64,000 nucleotides of DNA from Pseudomonadota bacterium (GTDB taxonomy: Bacteria > Pseudomonadota > Gammaproteobacteria > Steroidobacterales > Steroidobacteraceae): the NCBI GenBank assembly GCA_018261655.1, contig JAGTSG010000014.1:1-64000 (forward strand). The letters run 5' to 3'. A program made the position numbers and the translations under genes. This document shows, one piece after another, positions 1 through 10,155 of this stretch. The notes beneath the pieces were generated by a model. The model made no database searches. It was not told where the DNA came from and was given only the letters and a program-made list of their open reading frames with translations. Within the stretch, counting starts at the first letter, position 1. Each line of letters starts with the position of its first letter.

Positions 1-12
1 ATGACGGGGAAC

Positions 13-1317
13 TTAAGCTTTCACTTCACTCTGATGACGCGGCGGGAAAGCGGTGGCGACCGGCGGCCGCCGGCATCCGGGCTTGGTGAACAGCAGGTGG
101 ACGTCACCCAGCTGCCGCTCGAGGAACCCGCCCTCGCAGTAGCAGAGGTAGAACTCCCACATGCGCACGAACTCGTCCGGGTAGCCCAGCGCACGGACCT
201 CGGGAAGGCGGGCGAAGAACCGCTCGCGCCAGTGCCGGAGCGTCGTGGCGTAGTGCGGGCCGATGTCCTCGAGGTGAAAGAGCTTCATGTCCGTGGCGCG
301 CCTCGCGGACTCCAGGATCACGCTCACCGACGGGATGAAGCTGCCCGGGAAGATGAAACGCTGGATGAAGTCGACGGACTTCAGCGCCTGCTCGTAGAAC
401 TGGTCCTGGAGCGTGATCGCCTGGATCAGCGCGGCGCCCCGTGGTTCGAGCAGCGCCGAGCACTTGCCCAGGTAGGTGTCGAGGTAGCGATGCCCGACGG
501 CCTCGACCATCTCGATCGACGCCAGCTTGTCGTAGGTGCCCTTCAGGTCCCGGTAGTCGTCGAGCAGCAGGGTCACCTGCGAGCCGAGGCCCTCGCGGGC
601 GATCAGGTCCGCGGCGTAGTCGTGCTGCTCGCGTGAGATCGTCGTCGTCGTGACGTGCACGCCGTAGTGCTTCGCCGCGTGCACGGCCAGCCCGCCCCAG
701 CCGGTGCCGATCTCGACCAGCCTTTCGCCGGGGCGCAGGTCGAGCTTGCGGCACACGGCGTCGAACTTGGCGACCGAGGCCTCGTACAGGCTCGCCTGCG
801 GCGTCTCGAAGATGCCGCAGGAGTAGGCCATGGTCTCGTCCAGGAACAGGCGGAACAGGTCGTTGCCGAGGTCGTAATGCGCGGCGATGTTGCGGCGGCT
901 GCCTTCGGGGCTGTTGCGGTTCAACCAGTGCAGGAGGCGCCGCAGCGGGGCGCTGACGACGGCGAGACCGGAATCCATGGCGTTCATCAGCTCACGGTTG
1001 ACCACCATGATGCGCACGAGCGCCGTGAGGTCGTCGCAGGTCCAGTCGCCGCGGATCCACGACTCGCCGGCGCCGACGGTCCCGCCGAACGCGGCGTCCG
1101 CCCAGAACTGCGGGTGCCTCACCTCGAGGGTCGCGGACAGCGGGCAGCGGGCCGTGCGGCGCCCGAAGTCGAGCGTCTCGCCGTCCTCGACGATGCGCAG
1201 CCGCCCGTCGGGGAGGCGGGAGAACAGGCCGAGCATCGAGCGCCGGCCGAGTGCCTGGATGGGGCCTGCCTGCGCGACCGGGCTCGCACCTGCCGCGGGA
1301 ACGATGGAAGGCTTCAT
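13..1317 (-). CDS. cfa: Cyclopropane-fatty-acyl-phospholipid synthase family SAM methyltransferase
   Basis: 434 aa; motifs NIAAHYDLGNDLFRLFLDETMAYSCGIF, VEIGTGWGGLAVHAA, SIEMVEAVGHRYLDTYL typical of CFA synthases. Confidence 0.93.
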   Translation of the reverse strand: MKPSIVPAAGASPVAQAGPIQALGRRSMLGLFSRLPDGRLRIVEDGETLDFGRRTARCPLSATLEVRHPQFWADAAFGGTVGAGESWIRGDWTCDDLTALVRIMVVNRELMNAMDSGLAVVSAPLRRLLHWLNRNSPEGSRRNIAAHYDLGNDLFRLFLDETMAYSCGIFETPQASLYEASVAKFDAVCRKLDLRPGERLVEIGTGWGGLAVHAAKHYGVHVTTTTISREQHDYAADLIAREGLGSQVTLLLDDYRDLKGTYDKLASIEMVEAVGHRYLDTYLGKCSALLEPRGAALIQAITLQDQFYEQALKSVDFIQRFIFPGSFIPSVSVILESARRATDMKLFHLEDIGPHYATTLRHWRERFFARLPEVRALGYPDEFVRMWEFYLCYCEGGFLERQLGDVHLLFTKPGCRRPPVATAFPPRHQSEVKA

Positions 1318-2102
1318 GGGGAGGTCCTCGTCGTTGCGGTCTCGCGGGGCCCGGACTTCGACGGGTGGGTGAAGACGGGGACCCGCTTCAGCAGCAGGCG
1401 CAGCGCCTGCCAGTAGATCATCGCCACGACCTTCAGCGTCATGAGCGGGTAGGCGAGCAGGGCGCGATCCAGCGCGCGCGCACTGATCGGCTCCCGCCTG
1501 AGGTCCAGCGTGGCGTCGAACACGCGCTCGCCGTCACGGTGGTTCTCCACGTGCACGTGCAGCGAGGGGCCCGGCTCGTCGAATCGCCAGTCGTAGTCCA
1601 TGCCCATCGGCATGAAAGGCGAGACGTGAAATGCCTTCGCGAACCGCCAGCACAGGGCGCGGCCCTCGCGTTTGGCGGTGCCGGCGTCCAGCACGTAGGC
1701 ATGGCGCTCGTCCCAGGGCGTATTGTTGATGTCCGCCACGACGTAACGCACGGCGGTCCCGGTGGCGTCGAAGCAGTAGTAGAACGTCACCGGGTTCATG
1801 CAGTAGCCGAAGTAGCGCAGGTGGGTGAGCATGCGGATCGGCCCGTCGGGTCGCACGCCCGCCTGCGCCTCGACGCGCGCGCGGACTGCTTCGTCGAGCG
1901 GCAATTCCGCGGGACCGAGGTAGTCGCTGCGACGGAACCAGGCCGGCGCCGGCCGCCGGGCCGACCACAGCCAACTGGCATCGAAGACGCCGGGGAGCTC
2001 TGCCAGGTCGAGATAGACCATGAACAGCCGGTAGCGGAAGGCGTTCCCCGCCGGCGCCCGGCGGCGATGCCTAACCCACCCTGCGTAGAGGCAGCTCTGC
2101 AC
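1314..2102 (-). CDS. DUF1365 domain-containing protein
   Basis: YAGWVRHRRRAPAGNAFRYRLFMVYLDL, HLRYFGYCMNPVTFYYCFD, KAFHVSPFMPMGMDYDWRF; probable GTG start at 2102; overlaps neighbours (ATGA). Confidence 0.88.
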   Translation of the reverse strand: MQSCLYAGWVRHRRRAPAGNAFRYRLFMVYLDLAELPGVFDASWLWSARRPAPAWFRRSDYLGPAELPLDEAVRARVEAQAGVRPDGPIRMLTHLRYFGYCMNPVTFYYCFDATGTAVRYVVADINNTPWDERHAYVLDAGTAKREGRALCWRFAKAFHVSPFMPMGMDYDWRFDEPGPSLHVHVENHRDGERVFDATLDLRREPISARALDRALLAYPLMTLKVVAMIYWQALRLLLKRVPVFTHPSKSGPRETATTRTSP

Positions 2103-3348
2103 TGTCTGTCCACCGCTCGAACTGCGACAGGACCGTGAGCCCGCTGACGAGGCCGTCCTCGTGGAAGCCACTGCGCCAGTATGCGCCGCAGTAGAAGCTG
2201 CGGCGCTGGCCGCTGATCTCGCCGTGGCGCTTCTGCGCGGCGACACCCTCCGGCGTGTAGACCGGATGGCTGTAGCTGAACCGGCGCAGGACCTGCTTCT
2301 CGTCGACCAGGTCACCGAGGTTGAGCGACACCAGGTAGCGGCGCCGCGTCCCGAGCGCCTGCAGCACGTTCATGTCGTAGGTCAGGGCCACTCCGCGACC
2401 CGCGTCGCGGCGCAGGTGATAGTTCCACGCCGCGCGGGCCAGCGGACGCCGCGGCAGCACCGACTCGTCGGTGTGCAGGATCACGTCGTTGGGCGCGTAG
2501 GGGAACGCGCCGAGGATCTGCCGCTCCGCGTCGGACGCGTCCTCGAGCATCGCCAGCGCCTGGTCGCTGTGGCAGGCGAACACGACGGCATCGGCGTGGA
2601 CGGTCTCGCCGCGGCGGGTTCGCAGCACGACCTCGTGCGGCAGGCGCCGCACCGATGCCACCGGCGTCGAGGTGCGGATCGACCGGGCGAACGGCGCGGC
2701 CAGCTTGCGGACGTACTCCCGCGAGCCGCCGGTGACCGCCTTCCACTGCGGGCGGTCGTCGACGGAAAGGAATCCGTGCCGGTGGAAGAAGTCGATGAAG
2801 AAGCGTGCCGGGAAGCGCAGCATCGCGTCGGCGTCGGCCGACCAGATGGCGCGGCCCATCGGCACGATGTAGCGCTCGATGAAGGCGCCGCGGAACCCGT
2901 GCGCCTCGAGCCAGTCCCCGAGCGGCGTGTTCTCGTCGCCCGCGGCGAGGAAGCGCGGTGCGACGCGGTTGAAGCGCAGGATCTCCCAGATCATGTGCAG
3001 GAACCGCGGGTTCAGCAGGTTGCGGCGCTGCGCAAACAGCGCGTTGACGGAGGTGCCGTTGTACTCGAGCCCGGTGCGCTCGCATTGCAGGCTGAAGCTC
3101 ATGTCCGACGGCTGCCAGGCAACGCCGAGCCGCCCGAGCATCGCGATGAAGTTCGGGTAGGTCCAGTCGTTGAAGACGATGAAGCCCGTGTCCACGGCGA
3201 CGAGGCGGCCGTCTTCCTCGACGTCGACCGTGCTGGTGTGGCCGCCGACCCAGTCCTCGGCCTCCAGCACCGTCAGCTCGTGGCGGCCTGCGAGTCCCGC
3301 CGCGACGGTGAGGCCTGCGATGCCGCTGCCGACGATGGCGACCCTCAT
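2071..3348 (-). CDS. NAD(P)/FAD-binding amine-oxidase-like protein
   Basis: MRVAIVGSGIAGLTVAAGL Rossmann motif, VGGHTSTVDVEEDGRLVAVDTGFIVFNDWTYPNF typical of the flavoprotein paired with DUF1365/Cfa. Confidence 0.9.
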   Translation of the reverse strand: MRVAIVGSGIAGLTVAAGLAGRHELTVLEAEDWVGGHTSTVDVEEDGRLVAVDTGFIVFNDWTYPNFIAMLGRLGVAWQPSDMSFSLQCERTGLEYNGTSVNALFAQRRNLLNPRFLHMIWEILRFNRVAPRFLAAGDENTPLGDWLEAHGFRGAFIERYIVPMGRAIWSADADAMLRFPARFFIDFFHRHGFLSVDDRPQWKAVTGGSREYVRKLAAPFARSIRTSTPVASVRRLPHEVVLRTRRGETVHADAVVFACHSDQALAMLEDASDAERQILGAFPYAPNDVILHTDESVLPRRPLARAAWNYHLRRDAGRGVALTYDMNVLQALGTRRRYLVSLNLGDLVDEKQVLRRFSYSHPVYTPEGVAAQKRHGEISGQRRSFYCGAYWRSGFHEDGLVSGLTVLSQFERWTDSAELPLRRVG

Positions 3349-4298
3349 GGCCGGTCTCCCGGCCGCGCGTCGCGCACCGCCACGGGAATCGGCTTCAGGT
3401 CCCAGACGACGCCGAGCCACGACAGCAGCTTCAGGCCGTACCAGGTCAGGTCGATTTCCCACCAGTAGAAGCCCTGGCGGACCGAGCTGGGATAGTGGTG
3501 GTGGTTGTTGTGCCAGCCCTCGCCCAGCGTGAGCAGCGCCAGCCAGAAGTTGTTGCGGCTGTCGTCGCCGGTGGCGTAACGCTGCCGGCCGAACACGTGG
3601 CACAGCGAGTTGATGGTGTAGGTCGCGTGGTACACGGCCACCGTGGACACGAAGAAGCCCCAGACCAGCAGCTGACCGCCGCTGGTGCCGAGTTCCGGCC
3701 GGTGGGCCTCGAGCCAGTTGCCGGCCCACAGCAGGGCCACGGCCAGCGCGACCGGCGCCACGATGTCGAACCGGTCCAGCCAGCGCAGTTCCGGGAATCG
3801 CTCCAGGTCCTTCACGCGCGAGAGATCCGGCCGGAAGCCGCCCTGCGTGAGGAACCACCCCATGTGGCTCGACAGGAAGCCCTTGTGCCGTGGCGAGTGC
3901 GGGTCCTCGGGACGGTCCGAATAGGCGTGGTGGTGCCGATGGTGCGCCGCCCACCAGAGCGGACCGCGCTGCGCTGAACTGGCGCCGAGCAGGCCGAAGA
4001 GGAACTGGGCAGTACGCGAGGTCCTGAAACTGCGGTGGGAGAAGTAGCGGTGGTAGAAGCCCGTGACCGCGAACATCCGCAGCACGTATAGCGCCGCGGC
4101 CACGGCCAGGGCGGTGGCGCTGACGCCGACCTGGAAGACGGCCAGGCAGGCAGCGTGCATCAGGATGAACGGCACGATGCGCATCCAGTCCACCGCGTCG
4201 GGGCGGGCCGGCGCAGGCAGGTCGGCGTGGTCCGAGGCGATCCACCGCAGCAGCGCCCGCCAGGGGCGCCAGGCGTCCTGCGTCGCGGCGCGCTGCAT
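3345..4298 (-). CDS. Acyl-CoA (stearoyl-type) membrane fatty acid desaturase
   Basis: Three histidine boxes: HRYFSHRSF, HHRHHHAYSD, WHNNHHHYPSS. Confidence 0.92.
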   Translation of the reverse strand: MQRAATQDAWRPWRALLRWIASDHADLPAPARPDAVDWMRIVPFILMHAACLAVFQVGVSATALAVAAALYVLRMFAVTGFYHRYFSHRSFRTSRTAQFLFGLLGASSAQRGPLWWAAHHRHHHAYSDRPEDPHSPRHKGFLSSHMGWFLTQGGFRPDLSRVKDLERFPELRWLDRFDIVAPVALAVALLWAGNWLEAHRPELGTSGGQLLVWGFFVSTVAVYHATYTINSLCHVFGRQRYATGDDSRNNFWLALLTLGEGWHNNHHHYPSSVRQGFYWWEIDLTWYGLKLLSWLGVVWDLKPIPVAVRDARPGDRP

Positions 4299-4852
4299 CA
4301 GCGGTCGTTTCCTTGCTCGCCGAGCAGCTGCGCGCGCAGGTCCTGGATCGCCGTCCGCGAGTCGAGCCAGATCCTGAGGAAGGCGGGACCGAACTCAGGG
4401 TCCTTCACCTGGCCGAGCAAGCCCCGGCTGTCGAAGAACAGGGTTCCCTGGCCCGGCACCACGACGGCGGTGAGGTTGTCGCCACGGGCGACGTCCTTCC
4501 AGATCCGGTCGAGCTCGCGGGACCAGGCCGTCCGCGCGGGCGCCGGGGCGAGCGCGAGGCGTTCCCACTCGCCTGCGGTGATCTCGATCAGCTGCTGGCG
4601 CGAGAACTTGCGCTCGTACCACAGCGCGAGCGCCACCGGCTTGCCGCCCTCGAATCCGTCGAAGCGGCCATCGGCGGTCCACAGGCTGGCCTCGTAGATG
4701 CCGAGACCGAGCCAGGTCAGGCGACCCTGTCCGACCTGGCGCAGGTCGTGTCCGGCGTCGCGCACGCTCGCCGGCAGGCCGGCCTGCGCCGACGTGGCCA
4801 TCAGCCCCGCCGCAATCAGCCCGATCCAGGCTGCCGCCCTGTGTTTCCTCAA
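4298..4852 (-). CDS. Chalcone isomerase-like exported protein
   Basis: Signal peptide; GLGIYEASLWTADGRF..LALWYERKFSRQQLIEIT matches CHI-like family pattern. Confidence 0.75.
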   Translation of the reverse strand: MRKHRAAAWIGLIAAGLMATSAQAGLPASVRDAGHDLRQVGQGRLTWLGLGIYEASLWTADGRFDGFEGGKPVALALWYERKFSRQQLIEITAGEWERLALAPAPARTAWSRELDRIWKDVARGDNLTAVVVPGQGTLFFDSRGLLGQVKDPEFGPAFLRIWLDSRTAIQDLRAQLLGEQGNDR

Positions 4853-4960
4853 GTCGAACCCTCCCTGTCCAGTACAGGCGTGGATGGCATGGAGACCGCG
4901 TGGTACCCCTGCCTTTCGCGGGCTGCCGGACGTTGGATTCGTGTTCCGCGACGCGACCGG

Positions 4961-6394
4961 TCAGGCGCCGGCCTTGAGGGCCTCGAAGCGGCGCAGCGCG
5001 TCGTCGCGGCTGCCGCGCGGATCGACGATGGGCTCCGGGTAGGTCACGCCGGGCGTGACCCCGGCCGCGGCCAGCGCATCCGCCGGCGCGGCCCACGGGC
5101 AGTGCACCCAGCGGTCGGGCAGGGCGGCGAGTTCTGGGATCCAGCGCCGGATGTAGTGCCGGCCGGGATCGAACTTCTCCGCCTGAAGGACCGGGTTGAA
5201 GACCCGGTAGTAGGGAGCCGCGTCGGCGCCGCATCCGGCGGTCCACTGCCAGCCCAGCGTGTTGTTCGCCAGGTCGGCATCCACCAGCGTGTCCCAGAAC
5301 CAGCGCGCGCCCTCGAGCCAGTGCATGAACAGGTTCTTGGTGAGGAGCGAGGCGACGACCATGCGGACGCGGTTGTGCATCCAGCCCGTGTGCCACAGCT
5401 CGCGCATTCCGGCGTCCACGACCGGATAGCCGGTCAGTCCGCGCTGCCAGGCCGCGAGCTGCGCCGTGTCGCGGCGCCAGTCGAGACGCTCGAAGCGGCC
5501 GTCGAGGGGCGTGTCGACGGTGTGAGGATAGTGATAGAGCAGGTGGTGCGCGAACTCACGCCAGCCGAGCTCGCGCACGAAGGCATCGGCGCCGGTTCCG
5601 CCGCCGGGAGCCGCCTGGCGGGCGGCCGCCAGCGCCTGGCGGGGCGACAGCTCGCCAAAGTGCAGGTGCGGCGAGATGCGCGACGTACCCGCCACGTCCG
5701 GCCGGTCACGATCCCGCCCGTAGTCCGCCAGCGCGTCACGCGTGAACGTGTCGAGCGCCTTCAGCGCGCCCGGCTCGCCCGGTTGCCAGGCCTCCGCGAG
5801 CCCCGCGTCCCAGCGGATGCGGGGCGCGAGGTCGAGTTCCTCGAGCGGCACGCTGGCCAGCGCATGCTCGCCGCCACCGATGCGGCGGGGCGCGGCGCGC
5901 GGCGGCGCTATCCCATCCACGGAGGCCATGCAGGTCTTCCAGAACGGCGTGAAGACGCGGTAGGGGTCGCCGCTGCGGGTCTGGACGGTCCAGGGCTCGA
6001 ACAGCAGGTGGCCGTTCTGCGAGGCGGCATGCAGGCCACGGGCGACGAGTGCCGACTTCACCGCCCGGTCGCGGGCGATCGCGGCCGGTTCGTAGAGACG
6101 GTTCCAGTGCACCGAGGTCGCGCCGGTTTCCTTGGCCAGCTGGAGCAGGGCCTCCAGGCTAGGGCCGCGACGGATCACGAGCCGGCTGCCGCGCTGGTCC
6201 AGGTCGGCTGCCAGCGACGAGAGGCTGCGGTGCAGCCACCAGCGGCTCGCCGCGCCGGGAGACCAGCGGCCGTCCTCTTCAGGCGCGTGCAGGTAGACCG
6301 GGACGACGACGTCCGCGCTGGCCCGGGCTTCTTCGAGCGCAGGGTTGTCGGTCAGCCGCAGGTCGCGGCGGAACCACACGATGGCAACGCTCAC
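4961..6394 (-). CDS. phrB: Deoxyribodipyrimidine photolyase
   Basis: 477 aa; IVWFRRDLRLTDNPAL, MHNRVRMVVASLLTKNLFMHW, ANNTLGWQWTAGCGADAAPYYRVFNP. Confidence 0.95.
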   Translation of the reverse strand: MSVAIVWFRRDLRLTDNPALEEARASADVVVPVYLHAPEEDGRWSPGAASRWWLHRSLSSLAADLDQRGSRLVIRRGPSLEALLQLAKETGATSVHWNRLYEPAAIARDRAVKSALVARGLHAASQNGHLLFEPWTVQTRSGDPYRVFTPFWKTCMASVDGIAPPRAAPRRIGGGEHALASVPLEELDLAPRIRWDAGLAEAWQPGEPGALKALDTFTRDALADYGRDRDRPDVAGTSRISPHLHFGELSPRQALAAARQAAPGGGTGADAFVRELGWREFAHHLLYHYPHTVDTPLDGRFERLDWRRDTAQLAAWQRGLTGYPVVDAGMRELWHTGWMHNRVRMVVASLLTKNLFMHWLEGARWFWDTLVDADLANNTLGWQWTAGCGADAAPYYRVFNPVLQAEKFDPGRHYIRRWIPELAALPDRWVHCPWAAPADALAAAGVTPGVTYPEPIVDPRGSRDDALRRFEALKAGA

Positions 6395-6432
6395 GGTCGG
6401 GCCTTTCCTGCGTCCGGTGACTGGGGAGGGGT

Positions 6433-6473
6433 GGCTTCACGGCGAAGCCCGCGCGGCGCTGCACGCCGCGCGG
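6433..6473. terminator. Tandem stem-loops 3' of htpX
   Basis: GGCTTC-acggc-GAAGCC (6433-6449) then CCGCGCGGCG-ctgca-CGCCGCGCGG (6449-6473), perfect 10 bp stem; no clear T tract. Confidence 0.5.
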
Positions 6474-6530
6474 CCTTCCCCACCTTGTTCGCAGGCGGCG
6501 GCCGCCGTGGATTCGGCGGCCGCGCCGGCG

Positions 6531-7403
6531 TCACTGGTTGCGCAGCGCAGCGATCCGTTCGTCGAGCGGCGGGTGGCTCAGGAACAGCTTCTTCAGCCCC
6601 TGGCCGAGGCCGCCGGCGATACCGAAGGCGGCCATCTGGTCGGGCAGGGCGTGGGGCTGGCTGCGTTTGAGCGCCTCCAGCGCGCCGATCATGTTGTGGC
6701 GTCCGGCGAGATTTGCGCCGCCGGAGTCCGCGCGGAACTCGCGCTGGCGCGAGAACCACATGACGATCATGGTCGCCAGGAAGGCGAGCACCAGCTCGGC
6801 GACGATCGTCGTGATCCAGAACGCCGGGCCGTGCCCTTCGCGGTTGCCGAAGACGACCTTGTCGACGACGCTGCCAATGACGCGCGAGAACACGAACACG
6901 AAGGTGTTGACCACGCCCTGGATCAGCGTGAGCGTCACCATGTCGCCGTTCGCGACGTGACTGACCTCGTGGCCGAGGACGGCCTCGACTTCCTCGCGTG
7001 ACATGCGGTTGACGAGCCCGCTGGAGACCGCCACCAGCGCGTTGTTCTTGTTCGCACCGGTGGCGAAGGCATTCGGCTCCGGCGAGTCGAAGAAGCCGAC
7101 TTCCGGCATGCCGATGCCGGCCAGCTGCGCCTGCCGGCGCACCGTCTCCACCAGCCAGGTCTCGGTCGGTGTGCGCGGCTGTTCGATGACCTTCACGCCC
7201 ATCATCTTCTTCGCGGTCCACTTGGACATGGCGAGGGAGACGAACGCGCCGCCGAAGCCGATCAGCGCGCCGAACACCAGCAGCGAATTGAAGTTGATGC
7301 CCTGCTGGTCGAGCCACGGCTCGAAGCCGAGGAGCCTCAGCGTGATGCTCGCGACGATGAGGATCGCGAAGTTGGTGACCAGGAACAGCAGGATGCGTTT
7401 CAT
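6531..7403 (-). CDS. htpX: Membrane metalloprotease HtpX
   Basis: 290 aa from [37 protein letters not shown] (HExxH). Confidence 0.94.
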   Translation of the reverse strand: MKRILLFLVTNFAILIVASITLRLLGFEPWLDQQGINFNSLLVFGALIGFGGAFVSLAMSKWTAKKMMGVKVIEQPRTPTETWLVETVRRQAQLAGIGMPEVGFFDSPEPNAFATGANKNNALVAVSSGLVNRMSREEVEAVLGHEVSHVANGDMVTLTLIQGVVNTFVFVFSRVIGSVVDKVVFGNREGHGPAFWITTIVAELVLAFLATMIVMWFSRQREFRADSGGANLAGRHNMIGALEALKRSQPHALPDQMAAFGIAGGLGQGLKKLFLSHPPLDERIAALRNQ

Positions 7404-7650
7404 TGGGCTCTCTCTCCGTGGATCCGGTTCGCGTCGTTCTGACCGCGGCCGCCCGCGCCGGGTTCCGGACGGGGCCGCCATGCTATCAGTCCGGGGCGCG
7501 TCGCCAACGTGGGGCCGCGGGCGCGGCGTTCAAGCGCTCCCCGGTCCCCCTGCCGGGCCGTCGCGGCACCTGTCCTGGACGGGCGGCAGGTGCGGCGCCG
7601 GCCTCCATCGCGGAAATCCGTAAACCTCCCGCAAGGCTGCCCATGTGACA

Positions 7651-7720
7651 ATCCTCTCTTGAAACGGTATTAATGAACAATTAAACAAGAACTTGCATTC
7701 GTTTGTACGGTATCCGTTCC
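7651..7720 (+). promoter_or_regulatory. AT-rich promoter/operator patch upstream of wHTH regulator
   Basis: Conspicuous AT-rich island in a very GC-rich region; direct repeat ACGGTAT (7664-7670, 7707-7713); possible -35 TTGAAA at 7659. Confidence 0.4.
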
Positions 7721-7754
7721 TGAAACCGGCGCCACGCCCGGGTGGAGTGCACGC

Positions 7755-8144
7755 ATGGGACCGACGGCAAAGGGCGAACAGGGGGTCGGCAGGGATCCGG
7801 GTCCGCCGGCTGCGCAACCGCCGGGGCAGGGCAGGCACTGGACCTTCCTGTCCAATCATGGGCACGTGCTGATCTGCCTGGCGCGCGATCCCGAGGCCCG
7901 GCTCCGGGATGTCGCGGTCGCGGTGGGCATCACCGAGAGGGCGGTGCAGAAGATCGTCTCCGACCTCGAGGAGGCGGGCGTGGTCGAGCGCGTGCGCGAC
8001 GGGCGTCGCAATCGCTACCGGTTGTTCCTGGACAAGCCGTTGCGGCATCCGATCGAGGCCCACCGCACGGTGGGCGCCCTGCTGGGCACGATCCTGAACC
8101 CGGTGACCGTGAAGCGCCTGCTGGATGCCGCCGCAGCGGAGTGA
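7755..8144 (+). CDS. MarR-like winged-helix transcriptional regulator
   Basis: [41 protein letters not shown] wHTH. Confidence 0.75.
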   Translation: MGPTAKGEQGVGRDPGPPAAQPPGQGRHWTFLSNHGHVLICLARDPEARLRDVAVAVGITERAVQKIVSDLEEAGVVERVRDGRRNRYRLFLDKPLRHPIEAHRTVGALLGTILNPVTVKRLLDAAAAE

Positions 8145-8220
8145 TCAGCCTGCCGGGATCTACCGGCCTGTCGGGATGCGCGCCGATGGCCATGGTTGAA
8201 ACGACCTGGGAAAACGCCTG

Positions 8221-9867
8221 ATGGGCAAGCGCGCGTGGCGTTATGCGCCGTTCCTGGCCTGGCCCTTCGTCGCCGCCGTCGCGGTCGCGTTCCGGGTGCC
8301 GCTGGCCATCGACGAGACCCGCTACCTGACGGTGGCCTGGGAGATGTACTCGCGCGGCGACTGGCTGGTGCCGCACCTCAACGGCGACTTCTACACCCAC
8401 AAGCCGCCGCTGCTGTTCTGGATGATCCTGATCGGCTGGAAGGCCTTCGGGGTGAGCGAGTGGTGGCCGCGGCTCGTTCCCGCGCTCGTCGGTCTCGCGG
8501 CCTGGGGATTGCTGTGGCGGCTGGCCCGGCGTCTCTGGCCGCAGGTTGAGGACGTCCCCCCTCTGGCGGTCATCCTGACCGGGGGAATGCTCGTCTGGGC
8601 GGTCACCAGCACCCTGATCATGTTCGACCTGCTGCTCACCGCCTGCGTCCTGCTCGGGATCCTGGGGCTGGCTCGCGCCGGCGCGGATGACGCACGCGGC
8701 TGGTGGTTGTTCGGTCTGGGACTCGGGCTCGGGATCCTCGCCAAGGGCCCGGTGGCGCTCCTGCAGCTGCTGCTGCCGGCCGCGCTCGGCCCGGTCTGGA
8801 GCGCAGTGGCCCGTGCGCGACCCGGCGCGTGGTACCTCCGCCTCGGGGGCGGCTTCCTGCTGGGGGCCGCCATCGCGCTCGCCTGGGTCGTGCCGGCCGC
8901 GATCGCGGGGGGCGAGGAATACTCGCGCATGATCCTCTGGAACCAGACGGCCGACCGGCTGGCGCAGAGCTTCGCGCACCAGCGGCCGTTCTGGTGGTAC
9001 TTGCCCCTCGTGCCGGTGATGTCGCTGCCCTGGATGCTGTGGCGGCCGGCGTTGCGCGGCGCGAAGGACGCCGTGCTCGCGCTCGAGCCGGGGGCGCGGT
9101 TCTGCCTGGCGTGGGCCCTTCCCGTCTTCCTCGTCTTCTGCGTCATCAGCGGCAAGCAGCCCCAGTACCTGCTGCCGCTGATGCCGGCGGTCGCGTTGCT
9201 GGCGGCGCGCGGCATGGCCACGAGCTATGCGATGTCCTATCGCGCCGGGCGGGTGGTGGCGCTGCTGCCGCTCATGGCGGTCGCCATCGCGATGATCGCC
9301 TCGATCTGGCCCGGCGGGGACTGGCACGACGGCTGGCTCGAGGAGGTCCACCCGGCCTGGACCGTGGCGGTGTGCGCCGTGCTCGCCTGGGCCGCGCTGC
9401 CGTTTCGCGTGAGTCTGATCGAGGGCGCGGCGCGGCTCCACGTTGCCGTCGCGCTCTCGCTGGCGCTGGTGACGGCGGCCCTGCTCGGCTCCGCGACCGG
9501 CCGGCCGTACGGCGTGGGCCCCGCCGCGGCCGAGGTCGCCGCCCTGCAGCAACAGGGGCTGACGGTCGCCTATCTCGGTGACTACCACGGCCAGCTCGGT
9601 TTCGTCGGGCGCCTGCGCGACCCGCTGCCCGAGTTGCGGCGGCCGGCCGACCTGCAGGCGCTGGCGGCTCGCGACCCGTCGGCGCGGGTCCTGGTCGAGT
9701 CGCGCGGCAACCCGCTCGTTGCGGCGCCGCAGTTGCCGTCGGCGGCGCTGGCCTACCGTACGGGGTACTGGTCCATCTGGGAGGCGCGACAGCTGGTGGC
9801 GCACCCCGGGATCCTCGAGGCGATTCGCGCGCGCGGACTGCGGCCGGAGGTGGAATCAACGGAGTGA
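8221..9867 (+). CDS. Glycosyltransferase family 39 (ArnT-like)
   Basis: [46 protein letters not shown]; multi-TM. Confidence 0.87.
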   Translation: MGKRAWRYAPFLAWPFVAAVAVAFRVPLAIDETRYLTVAWEMYSRGDWLVPHLNGDFYTHKPPLLFWMILIGWKAFGVSEWWPRLVPALVGLAAWGLLWRLARRLWPQVEDVPPLAVILTGGMLVWAVTSTLIMFDLLLTACVLLGILGLARAGADDARGWWLFGLGLGLGILAKGPVALLQLLLPAALGPVWSAVARARPGAWYLRLGGGFLLGAAIALAWVVPAAIAGGEEYSRMILWNQTADRLAQSFAHQRPFWWYLPLVPVMSLPWMLWRPALRGAKDAVLALEPGARFCLAWALPVFLVFCVISGKQPQYLLPLMPAVALLAARGMATSYAMSYRAGRVVALLPLMAVAIAMIASIWPGGDWHDGWLEEVHPAWTVAVCAVLAWAALPFRVSLIEGAARLHVAVALSLALVTAALLGSATGRPYGVGPAAAEVAALQQQGLTVAYLGDYHGQLGFVGRLRDPLPELRRPADLQALAARDPSARVLVESRGNPLVAAPQLPSAALAYRTGYWSIWEARQLVAHPGILEAIRARGLRPEVESTE

Positions 9868-9938
9868 CTTTGGTTACTGATCGGTCGCATGCTGCAGCGC
9901 AAAGTTGCGCCTCCGAATGGACTGGAGGATTGAGAATC

Positions 9939-10142
9939 ATGAGCATCGACCGCGCGGTGTTCGCCATGGCCGGCTTCATGGTGTTGCTGAGCCTGCTGCT
10001 GGCGCATTTCGTCAGCCCCCTGTGGCTGTGGCTCACGGCCTTTGTCGGACTGAATCTCCTGCAGTCCGCGTTCACCGGGTTCTGCCCGGCGGCCCTCATC
10101 TTCAAGCGGCTCGGCCTCAAGGCCGGCTGCGCCTTCAACTGA
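9939..10142 (+). CDS. DUF2892 (YgaP-like TM domain) inner membrane protein
   Basis: 67 aa, [47 protein letters not shown]. Confidence 0.88.
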   Translation: MSIDRAVFAMAGFMVLLSLLLAHFVSPLWLWLTAFVGLNLLQSAFTGFCPAALIFKRLGLKAGCAFN

Positions 10143-10155
10143 GGCGACCCCTGCC

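Noticed and set aside
2071-4245. 724-aa ORF suggesting a fusion N-terminal to the FAD protein
   Set aside because: The N-terminal part is out-of-frame desaturase sequence; the true start is ATG at 3348.
4313-6670. 785-aa plus-strand ORF opposite the photolyase/CHI-like genes
   Set aside because: Shadow ORF in GC-rich DNA; real genes on the minus strand have family motifs.
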